Shown here: positions 23,293-34,100 of the stretch, piece by piece | Numbering within the stretch: the first letter of the stretch is position 1 | How the letters are laid out: every line of letters starts with the position of its first letter | Assembly (NCBI GenBank): GCA_009667805.1 | Contig: CM019066.1 | Location: 117,604,190 to 117,668,189, forward strand | Source: Leptobrachium leishanense | Lineage: Eukaryota > Chordata > Amphibia > Anura > Megophryidae | Direction of reading: 5' to 3' | Length of the DNA stretch: 64,000 nt | Notes under the pieces: generated by a model | The model's input: the letters and a program-made list of their open reading frames with translations, nothing else | Database searches by the model: none | What the model was told of the DNA's origin: nothing | Program-made: the position numbers and the translations under genes

Positions 23293-23571
23293 CTTTCCAT
23301 TCATATTGTGTTCTGAGGTTGTAAACACACACCTTCTGGTTTGCAGCACTGACTTATAAACGAGTGTACCCTAACAGAATTTTAATAAGAAAAGCGCCAG
23401 ATTCACATCCCCGCCTTCTTTCCATTTATTGTCCGACACTAAAACAAAATAACCAACTATGCATTAGTTTCAGTTTGAGTTGATATTGGAACCATGATTG
23501 AGACATATGTTTCTGCAAGGAAAATGGTTATTGTTGAAAAAGTTATTGAATTTCACTATTATGTTTTTGAG

Positions 23572-23613
23572 TAACATTACTGATACTAGTATATACTAGT
23601 ATCAGTAATGTTA
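23572..23613. repeat. Perfect 42-bp palindrome
   Basis: TAACATTACTGATACTAGTA is followed directly by its mirror partner with no spacer. No mismatch over 21 pairs. Confidence 0.9.
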
Positions 23614-24296
23614 TCATTGATTAATGTTGTTACATTTACCCTATTGTTGACTGGTATTATATGTAACACTTTTTTTTTCTTTTACAGCCAATTAAGTGAA
23701 GTCACGTTTAATCATCAAATTTACAAAAATGTGAACATTCAACCCTCCAGATCCCAGATAACTGTCAAAAAACAACTCTCATAATAAGTCCAGTAAAAAG
23801 CATAGTTGCTATGGTTGGTATTTGTGGAAAGAAATAAGGTAACCGTTTAAGAAAAATGACATTTCAGCGTTGAAAAATATTTACAGAACATGATTCTGTG
23901 ACACATAGTATGCATGTACATGGCCTCTGCTACTTATTAAAGCAATTGTAGCACATGTAATCAATTTCATGGAAAGCCTAAGAATAAATTCACCATGAAA
24001 TGAAGACCAGCAAGAGTTTTCTGAAACAGCAACCCAATTGCATAAAGAGTGTTGGGCAACAATGTCAACACAAATAGAAAAGATTAAATAATATGTATGG
24101 TGTGTTGTCATCACATTACTTTCTTGGATTTCTACCTGATGTTTGTAAATATGAAGTATCAGCTATATCCGTAAGAGATGGGGCGAGAGTTAAGGATGCA
24201 TAGGAGTTACCAAATGTACACCTCTTTAGATTCTGCTTTCTGTAAATTGTCTATTTCAAAGACATCATACCAAACATCCCAACATACAGGGTTATT
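23614..24296. other. No gene seen
   Basis: About 680 bp AT-rich DNA without a recognised feature. Confidence 0.5.
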
Positions 24297-25148
24297 CAAA
24301 GAGAGCCGAACTGGCCCCGAAATTGCACCGAACAGTGAATTTACCTGTATGGTTCAATTTCGTGGCCATTCGGCTATTCAAAACCTGACAATTCGCCAAA
24401 TATACTTCTCTATGGGGATGTCACTGCCAGCGAAACACTGTGATCTTCGGCAGCAGTGACATCCCCATAGAGAAGTAATGGTAAATCTATTCAGAGAACA
24501 CCGAACAGCTGTGAAATATCAGTGAAATGCCCTGATGTAGGGGGTTTCATTCGACAGGTTTAATCAGGCGAATCCCATAGGTTTGAATGTTAAAAATATT
24601 CTCTTTTCTTTAATATTTATTAAGCTGTCTATTCTTTTAATCTGCAGCAAAAAGTTTCTTTATTTATTTTTTTAGGATTGTTCCGGCATTTTTTGTGATT
24701 TATTTGGTAATTTTTTTGTGATTATATATATATATATATATTAAATCGTAGTTTTTTCTGTAACAGACCTTTTTATTATTATTCATAGGACCTTATATCT
24801 AATTTTCGTTTAGTAGTGTTTTGCAAACAGCTTTTAAAAGTTGGGGTGTTTTTTTGTTTGTTATATTTTTACCCTGTTCTTCTGCGTGCCAGCTTTTTCT
24901 GGCAGCTGGTCGGTGCTCTGTTCTGCAGATTGTTGACTTTTTTTGGATGCGTTCGGCGGTTTTGTACCAGCTTTTTGCGTTGCTCATATTTTTTTTTTCC
25001 GCCGGCTTTGCAAAGGTTTTTCGTATACGTTCGGCGGATTTTCTCTGCACTTCGGGGACCCTGCGGTGAATGCTGACTTCACTGCAGGGTCGGGAAATTT
25101 GATATGCCCAGAGTGGGAACAAAAGAGCACCATTTTTGAATAACCCTG
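24297..25148. mobile_element. Complete TIR element, ends CAGGGTTATTCAAA
   Basis: 852 bp bounded by CAGGGTTATTCAAAGAG and TTTTTGAATAACCCTG. Subterminal palindromes with CCGAAC and CCCCATAGAGAAG recur in both arms. Sister copies are at 16038, 29349, 53614 and 55278. Three-base flanks are both ATA, but other copies do not confirm a target size. No transposase. Confidence 0.8.
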
Positions 25149-25617
25149 ATAATGTTCAGTTTATTCACTTTTAATGGTACTGAAATTGAATTCTGTGAAA
25201 TATGGATAAATGGGGATTAGGGAACTGGGCAGTAAGTAATCTAATTTATTGTGTTTAACTTTTACAATAGTATAATATGCACAAAACCTATCTGCCTAAA
25301 ATAAATAAAAAAAATCGAATTGTATGTCTCCTGGGAAACATCTAATCCAAGCACATTCAAATAATATAATGTAGTGAAAAACTGGGGAATAAAAGAGAAA
25401 AATATAACGATATAAAGGAAAGCTGTTAGAGGAAAACTTGGCTCTGAAATATGCAAATTACAGGTATTCAAGAAATTTCCCAAAAAGAGAGAACTACTTC
25501 ATTGTGTAAACCTCACTTGTCTGTACGGTCTGTTGTCCTAATATCCAAAACACTCTCCTGGTCCTGGTTTAAAAATTATATATATATATATATATATATA
25601 CACAATACTTGTCTGTA
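25149..25617. other. No gene; short (TA)n at 25577-25601
   Basis: AT-rich spacer ending in a TA microsatellite just before the Tc1 end. Confidence 0.6.
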
Positions 25618-25949
25618 CAGCCATGGACATATGTTTTGAGAAGGACACAAATATTAATTTTCACAAAAGGTTGCTGCCGCAGTTTTTATGATGGCAATTT
25701 GCGTATACTCCAGAATGTTACAAAGTGTGATCAGATGAATTGCAATTAATTGCAAAGTCCCTCTTTGCCATGAAAATAAATTTAATCTCAATTAAAAACA
25801 TTTCCACTGCAGTTCAGCCCTGACAAAAAGAGACCAGCTGACATCAGGTCACGGATTCTCTCATTAATACAGGTCAGAGTGTTGACGTTGACAAGGCTGG
25901 AGATCACTCTGTCATGCTGAATAAGTTAGAATAACAGACAATGCTTCAA

Positions 25950-26960
25950 AAGGAGGGTGGTGCTTGAAATCATTATTCTTCCTCTTTCAACCATAGTTAC
26001 CTGCAAGGAAACACGTGCAGTCATCATTGCTTTGCAGAAAAAGGGATTCACAGGCAAGGATATTACTGCTAGTAAGATTGCACCTAAAGCAACCATTTAT
26101 TGGATCATCTAGAACTTCAAGGGGAGAGGCTCAACTGTTGTGAAGAAGGCTTCGGGTGCCCAAGAAAGTTCAGAAAGCGCTAGGGTCATCTCCTAAGTTA
26201 ATTCAGCTGCAGGACTGGGGCTGCTCATGAATGGCAGCAGGCAGGTGTGAGTGCATCTGTTCAAACAGTGAGGCGAAGACTTTTAGAGGATGGCTTGGGG
26301 TCAGAATGGGCCACAAAAAAGCCACTTCTCTACAGGAAAATATCAGTAAAAGACTGATATTCTGCAAAAAGTACAGGGATTGGACTGCTGAGGACCGGGG
26401 TAAAATCATTTTCTCTGAATCCCCTTTCCAATTGATTGGGACATCTGGAAAAAAGCTTGTCCGGAGTAGAAAAGCACTACCACCAGTCCTGTGCCATGCC
26501 AACAGTAAAGCATCCTGAGACCATTCATGTGTGGGTTTGCTTCTCAGCCAAGGGAGTGGTCTCACTCACAATTTTGCCTAAAAACACAGCCATGAACAAA
26601 GAATGGTGCAAAAACATCCCCCGAGAGCAAATTCTTCCAACCATCCAAAACAGTTTGATGAAGAACAATGCCTTTTCCAACATGATGGAGCACCTTGCCA
26701 TAAGGTAAAAATGATAAATAAGTGGCTCGAGGAACAAAACTTAACATTTTTGAGTCCATGGCCAACAAACTCTTCAGACCTTAATCCCTTTGAGAACCTG
26801 TGGTAAAACGTCAAGAGGCAGGTGGACAAGCAAAATCCCACAAATTGATTATGCAAGAATGGTCTGCCATCATTCAGGATGTGGCCCAGAAGTCGAATGA
26901 CAGCATGCAAGGGCAAATTGCAGAGGTCTTGAAAAAGAAGGGTCAACACTGCAAATATTG
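25950..26960 (+). pseudogene. Degraded Tc1-like transposase
   Basis: Plus-strand remains with many stops and shifts. The best segment, in the frame 26603-26806, reads FQHDGAPCHKVKMINKWLEE and then WPTNSSDLNPFENLW. These are the second Asp and the Glu blocks of the Tc1 DDE catalytic domain. An upstream segment near 26520 reads TIHVWVCFSAKGVVSLT, which sits between the first and second Asp. The N-terminal DNA-binding region around 25990-26150 is barely recognisable. This is a different Tc1 lineage from those at 8010 and 58257. Confidence 0.75.
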
Positions 26961-26992
26961 ACTCTTTGCATAAACTTAATCCCAGCGAGCAC

Positions 26993-27105
26993 TTCTCCAG
27001 TAAGTGACCTTGGGCAAGACACCCAACGGTACATACTCGCCACCCAGGACATACTTGAAAACGAGAGAAATCTCAATGTATCCTTCTGGTAAAATCCTTT
27101 AAAAA
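26993..27105 (+). mobile_element. SINE fragment with poly(A)-like tail
   Basis: Contains CTTGGGCAAGACACCCAACG, then the shared 3' segment AACGAGAGAAATCTCAATGT and a run of ten A. It sits in the Tc1 element and directly upstream of the L1-like element. Confidence 0.65.
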
Positions 27106-29242
27106 AAAAATTGGCGGGCGTGGCCGGCAGCGATCGAGGGTGGATGTGCATGCCTGGAGCTCTGATATACACTCGGCAAATACAGCGTTTCTAGGCAATT
27201 CGGATCTCCGGTTCCTCTCCTTTCCTACCTCGCATATTGCCGGCCATCAGGTGCAACACTCCGGAGCCTGCTCATTCCCCCCTCCGGACCTGCAGGAGCG
27301 GTGAGGGCCACGAGAGAGTCATCCTCGCTACAGACCGGCAGCCATCTTTGCGGCCTATTGTACCTCCGAACCCACAGGCGAACGGAGTGGAACACAGCCT
27401 TGGGATGGCCTGGTTCATCAGGGCTTGCTGACCCACAGGAGACACGGGGAGACCTCGCGCTGAGTCGAGAGGTGATTTTGTGAGCTCTGGAAACGCCCGG
27501 AACGGAGACGACGGCCTAGCAAGGGCAGCCATTTTGGGAGCCTGAGGAGATACCACGATTTGTTGCTGCCACGCCAGCTGCAGGGAGGCATACACTGGTC
27601 CCGACTATCGTACGGATGGGTAAGAAGAATGTGAAGGGGGATGACTCAGTGCCGAACCCAGGCCAACGCGACATCCGAGACTCCTTAGGTGGTGGGCGAC
27701 TGTTCGCTGCGGGTCTCCCTTCCCCCACCCTGCCTCCGGGATACGGTTCCTCTGACGAGGATGGCTTCACCTGGTTGAGAGGGAGCGGTGATGAAGCGGA
27801 CCAGCCCTACTCGGCGACTTCGTTCCAGGACCAGAAGGCCAGGAAGGCCTCTGCAAAAAGGGCAAATAAGGCGGCCCGCCGACGGGCGGCACTCTCTGTT
27901 TCTCCCGATGCTGCAGCCATCCAGACAGCCTCGTCCGCCTTCCTAGCAACTACCCCAGGGGAAGACGTTCAGCTTGCGACTAAAGGCGACATCAAAAGAA
28001 TGATGAATGACATGCGGGCAATGAGGAGTGCTAACGTGGTGGGGGTTAAAGCTGAGGTGACCCTGGTACAGGAGCATATAGTAGACATTCAAGCACGAAC
28101 AACGACTGTAGAGACCACGCAAACTCATCTTGCCTGCAAGGTGGAATCTCTTCAGCTACAGGTGGAGAATTTGTCACGTACAGTGGAGTCGTTGGACGCC
28201 TGACACCGCCGGCGTAACATCCATATTCAGGGGGTCCCGGAGTCAGTGCAGCCTGAGGCGACGTTGGCATATACCAACCGCTTGGCAGGCCACCTACTGA
28301 AACTCCCTCCTAACGCCCCAGAGACTTTTGGCATGGCAATACGTGTCTGGAAATCGGTGGCAGCCCCGGAGACGGCGCCGCGAGATATTATTGCGGTGGC
28401 GCGGGAGATACCCATGAAACTAAGGCTGATGTCGCTGCCTTTGGCGATGGGTCTTATTGCAATTGAATCCTTCGTGGTGTCTCTGTATAACGATCTGCCC
28501 TTCCTGACGCTGGCGGCGCGCCGGAGGTTCCGGGAGGCGGCAACTTGCCTTCGGGCTAAGGGGGTTCGATACAGATGGGGAGCAGCTGGCACCCTGCTCT
28601 GTACACTCGACAATGTGCCGTATATTTTTGGCACCCCGGATGAAGTGTGGCTGGTTTTTGCCTCCCTGGGAATTCCCAGAGGTCTGGAGACCGTGGTGGT
28701 TGGTGCTTCGGCTTCACCCTCTCTGGATCCAGGCTGAGTGCCTGCTGACTTCCACCTTCGACCCTGAGGCTTGAGAGTCCGGCAGCCCATAATCAGTTTG
28801 ATGAATTTGTTATCCCCTTATTCCCTTTCTCCGTTGGCTGAGACGCCCAGTTGGGTATTTGTGACTTTTATCTTACGTTTATGGAGGTCTTTTGTTGTTC
28901 GTCATTATATTAATCCACCTTTTGCATTTATCCCTCTTTAATTCAGAGATGCTTTCGACACAACTCTTTCTTTTTCTTGCTGATATTCCCTGTATGGGGA
29001 TAGATCTGAGACATTCCTCTTTTTTTTTTTTTTTTTTGATCTCACCGAAATATTTTTGACGAATTTTGCTACAAACCCCTCTCTTTTTCCAACATTTTTG
29101 CTGACTTTTTATGCGGCCCCCTCCTTTTTATGTTATCTATATTTCTTATGAGAGTATGCTATCTGGCCCTGCGTGGCTGACTATGACGGTCAATCTGTGA
29201 CCTTTATTTCTTTACAAAGTAAAAAAATTTAATACAAAAAAA
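27106..29242 (+). mobile_element. L1-like element with ORF1 but no ORF2 (HAL1-like)
   Basis: Begins with a GC-rich 5' UTR (GGCGGGCGTGGCCGGCAGCG), carries a full ORF1, then about 500 bp of T-rich sequence and an A-rich 3' end (TTTACAAAGTAAAAAAATTT then AATACAAAAAAA). No endonuclease or reverse transcriptase frame exists between ORF1 and the tail. It separates two parts of the older Tc1 element, so its outer limits are well bracketed. HAL1 (half-L1) elements are the known precedent for ORF1-only L1 derivatives. Confidence 0.75.
27616..28737 (+). pseudogene. L1 ORF1-type RNA-binding protein with one stop
   Basis: A 373-codon frame from MGKKNVKGDD to SASPSLDPG with a single in-frame TGA at 28201-28203. 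Residues 1-110 are polar and probably disordered with a basic patch (KRANKAARRR). Residues about 140-195 form a heptad-rich coiled coil (VESLQLQVENLSRTVESL). Just past the stop comes RRRNIHIQGVPES, the start of the RRM typical of L1 ORF1p, followed by the C-terminal domain with ARRRFREAATCLRAKGVRYRW. ORF1p is an RNA chaperone that trimerises through its coiled coil. Both halves share one frame, so this is a single point loss or a readthrough arrangement. Confidence 0.82.
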
Positions 29243-29348
29243 ATTGTCAATAAAAGCCTTTGACACTAATGAAATGGTTGTATTTATACTTCAGTAACCA
29301 TAGTAACATCTGACAAAAAGATCTAAAAACACTGAAGCAGCAGACATA

Positions 29349-30193
29349 CAGGATTATTCAAAGAGAATCGAAAATTCACCGTACGTTCAGTGACTTTTCC
29401 TTCCCTGCACTTCGGGGCGATTCAGTGATCCTATTTTGCCCCCGTAGTGCAGGGAAAACCAGCCGTAAACCTGCCGAACACTCGCCTAACACTCACAGAA
29501 ACCCGCAGAAAACAGCTGGATTAACACCACTGAACACGCCGGAGAAACCCGACTAGCCGCCGATCACAGTGCAGAGCAGCCACCGGAAAAACCCGAGACG
29601 CTGACGAACAGGGGTGAAAAGGAAAAAAAAAAACAGCACACTTTAAAGTTTGAAAATTATAATGCTGTTTGTAGAAAACTACTGAACGAAAATGTCTGGA
29701 ATTTACACATAAGATCCAATGAATGATAATAAAAAGATGTGTTACAGAAAAAAGATAATACGATTTAAAAAAGAAAAGCGGAAAAATAATTTGCAAAATA
29801 AATTCCAAAAAATGCCTGAAAGATCCTAAAAAAATCTAAAATTAAAGAGACTTTTTACTGCGGAATAAAATAAAAAACGGTTTATTAGATATTGAATTAA
29901 AACGGGAATATTTTTAACATTGAAGCCTATGGGATTCTCCTGAATAAATCTGTTGAATGAAACCACCGAACAGCAGGGCATTTCGGCAACTTTTCCCTAC
30001 TGTTTTGTGTTCTCTGAATAGACGAAGCATTGCTTCTCCATGGGGATTTCACTGCCCTCGAGCAGGCACCGTATGTGCAGGCAATACGCCAACATTTGGC
30101 GAACTGCCTGTTCTCTGAATAGTCGAATGGCAAGGAAATGTAGCCGTATGCTGAATTTCAGTGTCCGGTTACATTTCGGGGCCAGACCGGCTC
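29349..30193. mobile_element. Copy of the CAGGGTTATTCAAAGAG family, right end lost
   Basis: Starts CAGGATTATTCAAAGAGAAT after TA (29347-29348). It shares AAAATGTCTGGAATTTACAC and GTGTTCTCTGAATAGACGAA with the sister copies. The right arm stops at GGGGCCAGACCGGCTCT, some 15 bases short of the expected terminus, where Tc1 sequence resumes. Confidence 0.75.
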
Positions 30194-30508
30194 TCATTCT
30201 CAAAACTTTTGGCCATGACTTTACAATGCATGCCTTCCTTTAAATCCATTCACTTCAGCATGGATTTATTTTACAAGCACGTTTTGCATGGGGTTGAGTA
30301 ATAACAGTTAGGATGAAGGTGTTCAGCTTTGAAAAATGTGCTTACAAGTAAAGTAAAAATGAAACAATATTTCACATTCATAATTAAGACTAGTGATGAG
30401 CCGAACACCCCTGTGTTCGGTTCGTATTTGAACAGCCGAAATGTTCGAATACGAACTTGAACACAATGTTAATCAATGGGGGCCAAACACGCAAAATGTG
30501 TTCACAGT

Positions 30509-30548
30509 TCTCCTAAATGTACCGGCGGCCGCCGGTACATTTAGGAGA
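30509..30548. repeat. Perfect 40-bp palindrome with NotI-like centre
   Basis: TCTCCTAAATGTACCGGCGG followed immediately by its reverse complement; the centre is GGCGGCCGCC. No mismatch in 20 pairs. Confidence 0.92.
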
Positions 30549-30659
30549 CCTGTGGCTGCGGTGCCAGTAACTCAACCGGTCCGGCAGCTGTCCCGGCCTC
30601 CTGTTCCCCGGTCCGTCAACTCCTCCGGTCCGTCTGGCCGCGGCTCCTCTGCCCCACGT

Positions 30660-30900
30660 CTTCATGCTGAATGATCTGATTGGGCAAAGTCCTGCGCCTG
30701 ACCTAGACTTTGCCCAATCAGGGCTCTAATTCAATATTGAGCCCTGATTGGGCAAAGTCCAGGTAAGGTGCAGGACTTTGCCCAATCAGAGCTCAGCATG
30801 AAGATGAGGCCTGGGGCAGAGCTTTAACCAAGCTCTGATTGGTTAAAGTCGGTGCAAGACTTTAACCAATCAGAGCTTGGTTAAAGCTCATCTTCCCAAT
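30660..30900. repeat. Cluster of inverted CTGATTGGGCAAAGTC / CTGATTGGTTAAAGTC units
   Basis: CTGATTGGGCAAAGTCC and its reverse complement GGACTTTGCCCAATCAG alternate four times (30677-30798), then a diverged pair CTGATTGGTTAAAGTC / GACTTTAACCAATCAG (30834-30875). Several nested hairpins are possible. Confidence 0.85.
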
Positions 30901-31299
30901 TTTTGCGATATGTTATAATGTAACTATAATATTCCGGGGCAGGCACTGTCTCAGCACCTTGTCCCGGACCGTAGCGCTAAACACAGTGATAGTCGCGGTA
31001 GCGTTTCCTCCATGGAGCGTTGTGCTTCTGGGCTGCGAGAACCTGCAGTGCCGCAGAGTGATCGCAGTGGGAGACTGGGAACTATTTGTTTCCAGTCTCA
31101 CTTTGTTCCTGTGGACAAGAAGTCATGGATCGGGCCACCGTTCTCGCCGAGGGATGAGAGATGAGTATCGGATTTATTGGAGGGGGTTGGGGGTGGTAAA
31201 TGACTTTGCAAAAGCGGAATCATTTAGCAGTAGCTTTTAGGTGTAGCTATAATTTTGGCTTACCGCTTCTGTAATTAACGCTAGGACTTTGTTATAACT

Positions 31300-31545
31300 T
31301 ACTTGATTGAAACGCTAATTGAAATGCTAATTACGGATTACGCTCCCCATGTTAAGTATAGGATGCGCAAAGTACAATAAGCTTGCAAAAGCCATCACAA
31401 TCAAAGATGCGCTAATGGATTTTTTTACAGGTTTAGCATTAGGAAGTATAAAAACAGCAGTGAGGGTTAATGGGAAAAAACGCAAATAAACGTAAATACA
31501 TAGCTTGCTAGTGAAGACTCCTAAGGGATGGCTCCTCTTCATCCG
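31300..31545. mobile_element. Fragment of the GTTAAGTATAGG MITE family
   Basis: CATGTTAAGTATAGGATGCG then CAAAGTACAATAAGCTTGCA match 18440-18475 and 46590-46640. Ends are not visible. Confidence 0.5.
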
Positions 31546-31548
31546 TCA

Positions 31549-32015
31549 ATAATACATAAATAAGAATATAAGGAGTCTCACTGTAAGACAAATGAAAAAT
31601 ACATAAGGCAGAACTGCATATATAAATGATACAGAAACCCCTGCTCATATAACATGCTCACAGGATATTAATGCAATAAGGGCACATCAATCAATATTCT
31701 CAGCTGCTGTAATCCGCCTGTAGACCTGTGGTGTAGCTGGAAACCGATGGTGAATCAGCTTTCAGAATCACTGAACACCATATAGAATGCAGGATACAAC
31801 AAAAAGGCTGGATTAAATAAAAGTATTAAAATCTAATTTAATAGGACATAAATGCCGATGTGTTTCGTTACATAAAAGTAACTTTCTCAAGGCAAAAAGT
31901 CCATAAAAACACAGGGCAGGGTTTTCTGTATCATTTACTGTATATATGCAGTTCTGCCCTGTGTTTTTTTCATTTGTCTTACAGTGAGACTCCTTATATT
32001 CTTATTTATGTATTA
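31549..32015. repeat. Foldback enclosing hammerhead-like motif 4
   Basis: The left arm (TACATAAATAAGAATATAAG, then GAGTCTCACTGTAAGACAAA, to about 31645) pairs with 31918-32015 (TTTGTCTTACAGTGAGACTC, then CTTATATTCTTATTTATGTA). The unit between them carries the ribozyme-like motif on the minus strand. Confidence 0.85.
31844..31902 (-). ncRNA. Hammerhead-ribozyme-like motif 4
   Basis: On the minus strand: stem I 5' GGAC and GCC with a five-T internal loop; core TTGAGAA plus A; stem II GTTAC, loop TTTTAT, GTAAC; GAAAC, loop AC, ATC with C at the cleavage position; stem I 3' GGC and GTCC. The ACAC in place of CGCG is what CpG decay would give. Stem II and both blocks of stem I pair perfectly. 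Confidence 0.55.
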
Positions 32016-33050
32016 GGATTAGGAAGGTAATATGGGGGGCATGCGTTAAAGTCACTTATCCTGGTGTTAACACATACTCATCCGAACGCTAACGGTAGCT
32101 TTGACTAGGGAAGAGTGTCCTAAGTAGGCTGTTTGAAGGTGAAGAGTTATTCCATACAACAGAAAAATTGTATTGATGCATTGGCCCTGGTAGATTAACA
32201 CTATATATATGTACACTAAAAAGACTCTAGGCAAAGCTAAGTAGTATTGATTGTTATACTAAACACAATTTTTACTGATAAACCGCTATTCCTATGGGGT
32301 TTGGTAATTTTATTTTACTTTTGCTCATCTTGCACTCTAGAAAGGACCAAATAACTTGTTATTCTTAAAACTAAAAGGAAAAAAATAAATTATATATTAC
32401 ATAACTTAGAATTTCTTCAGCAACCATTTTTTTGGAAAAGACTTGGCATATGTGATATTATTTGCTATTTATTGCTCCCCGTTTAGCATTGGACTTGGAA
32501 TAAGGTGCCCCATATTTTTCTTTTATTTGCGAAGGCTTACTTTAGGTCATTTAGAATTCTGAAACTAATAGCTACATGAAATGTTAGCCATACTAAATAA
32601 TTAAAAGGAAAGGTATAGTGCTACTGTAGCATACTGTATATATAGAGCATCACAAAATGTCGAGGAAGGAAAGTATAAATTGAGATCTAGAAGTTAGGAA
32701 AATTGGTTAATGTTTAAAAAGTAATTTTAATTTGTAGTATCCATCACATAAAAGATGCAGAATTACAAAGGTACATATTGTAAAGAGAGTGACTAGGAAA
32801 TGAGCCAGATGTCTTTTCTAACATTTTATATATAATCATGTTTTTATCAGTACACACAGTCCTGCAGGAAGGCATGGGAAAGCAATTCCCTCACTCTTTT
32901 AGCAGGAGGAACTTACCACTGTTAGTGGAACTTCAAACTTGTTTGCTGATATTGAAAAAACAATAAGGTGGAAAAAATGGCGCAGATAATGTGTAGATGG
33001 TCGGTCTTGGGTAGCAGCAAGGGCACAAACGCACACTCCCAAGTGCGAAT
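32016..33050. other. AT-rich sequence, nothing recognised
   Basis: About 1 kb with no gene or named repeat. Confidence 0.5.
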
Positions 33051-33052
33051 AG

Positions 33053-33450
33053 TCAATGGATAAAATAATGGGTAGAGTCCTCGCGCTTACGCCAAGTGTC
33101 CAGTGAGTAATACTTCAAGAAAATCTAGAAAACATAATAGGAGACATACATTGCGCAGTACATCCTTATGACACCTGGTTTCCAGAGAGAAAGTATTCAA
33201 CTCACTTTTTTCTGAGCCCCATAAAGTCGGCTCTGGACTATATAGGCATATATCTGTGGATATGATCTCACCAGCCCGTCCTACCAGCAACCATCCGTGG
33301 TGATAACCTGGTCCATAGATGAAATATTGGATCCCCGGGATATGTCACAGACGAAAAGTCGGCAGGATAAAATAAAGTAAAATTTATTGCAGCACTAACG
33401 CGTTTCGACCTAATTGGTCTTTATCAAAGTGCAGAAAAATATACATCAGA
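33053..33450 (-). mobile_element. Second copy of the hammerhead-bearing repeat (minus)
   Basis: Closely matches 19904-20275 in reverse orientation over about 370 bp, ending soon after the ribozyme motif. Here only one arm is present, so this copy is not a foldback. Confidence 0.8.
33392..33432 (-). ncRNA. Hammerhead-ribozyme-like motif 3
   Basis: Identical in all paired parts to motif 2 at 19904: GCACT, TTGATAA, A, GACC-AATTA-GGTC, GAAACGCGTT, AGTGC. Confidence 0.55.
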
Positions 33451-33456
33451 TGTACA

Positions 33457-33659
33457 GATGTCATTTACGTCGGGAGGAGCTTGACTTCAGCGTCTGAGGA
33501 CGCTGAAGTCAGAACTCCGCGGGACCACGAACAGAGAGGTGAGTATCTCCGCCGGGGTCCCGCAAAGCTGATGACGTGTGGGACACGTCCTCCTCAGCAT
33601 ACAGCGGGAGTAACTGAGGACGTGTCCCACACGTTGTCAGCAGTGAAGGGGTGAAGGGG
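33457..33659. mobile_element. Right half of a piggyBac-like element
   Basis: GTCATTTACGTCGGGAGGAG, then GTGGGACACGTCCTC and the end CAGTGAAGGGG before TTAA (33660-33663). Matches 14936-15082. The left half is missing, replaced by the hammerhead-bearing repeat. Confidence 0.65.
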
Positions 33660-33663
33660 TTAA

Positions 33664-33930
33664 AAACTTATTTTTTTAACTTTTTGTCCTTGTTTCCTGT
33701 CCCCCAGGGCACTACCCGGACCCGGACATTGTTTTTAAATGTTTCTATACATCCTAGAAATCTGCCACTTCACGGGCAGGTTATGGGGACCTCCTAGGCA
33801 TGATATTTGAAGGAATTTTTCTTTTTTAGTTTTAACCCTTGTTTCATGGAAAACTCACTGTCCCTTTAAAAACTTTTTTTAACTTTTTGTCCTTGTTTCC
33901 TGTCCCCCAGGGCACTACCCGGACCCCCAT
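33664..33930. repeat. Direct duplication of about 60 bp
   Basis: TTTTTGTCCTTGTTTCCTGT then CCCCCAGGGCACTACCCGGA occurs at 33679-33720 and again at 33885-33926, about 206 bp apart. Confidence 0.85.
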
Positions 33931-34100
33931 ACACCTTTTATGGCAAATATCTAGCATATATGCCCTCTTGGAGGGCTCTCTAAAAATCGAATTTTGAGTC
34001 CCATTGACTTGTATTGAATCGAGTTCAAGTTTGAATTCGAACTTTTGAAAAGTTCGAGTTTGAATGCGAACCAAACTCGGGGGTGTTCGGCTCATCCCTA

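Larger units (their letters stand above)
25618..30220 (+). mobile_element. Decayed Tc1-like element split by three insertions
   Basis: Left end CAGCCATGGACATATGTTTT preceded by TA (25616-25617). Tc1-derived DNA is seen at 25618-26992, 29243-29348 (ATTGTCAATAAAAGCCTTTG) and 30194-30220 (CATTCTCAAAACTTTTGGCC, the matching right TIR). The gaps are a SINE piece, an L1-like element and a TIR element. The pieces follow in the order expected for one element. Confidence 0.8.
30391..34100. mobile_element. hAT-like arms TAGTGATGAGCCGAAC...TAGGGATGAGCCGAAC enclosing nested repeats
   Basis: The left end TAGTGATGAGCCGAACACCC and the inverted right end TAGGGATGAGCCGAACACCC pair, followed on both sides by TTCGAA-rich subterminal DNA. 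The 8-bp flanks ATTAAGAC and ATCACCAG match at only 4 positions, so the two arms may be one old element or two different copies. Nothing inside encodes a transposase. Confidence 0.6.

Noticed and set aside
27272..27770. Minus-strand frames across the L1 5' UTR and ORF1 start
   Set aside because: Shadow frames in GC-rich DNA; the plus-strand ORF1 explains the region.
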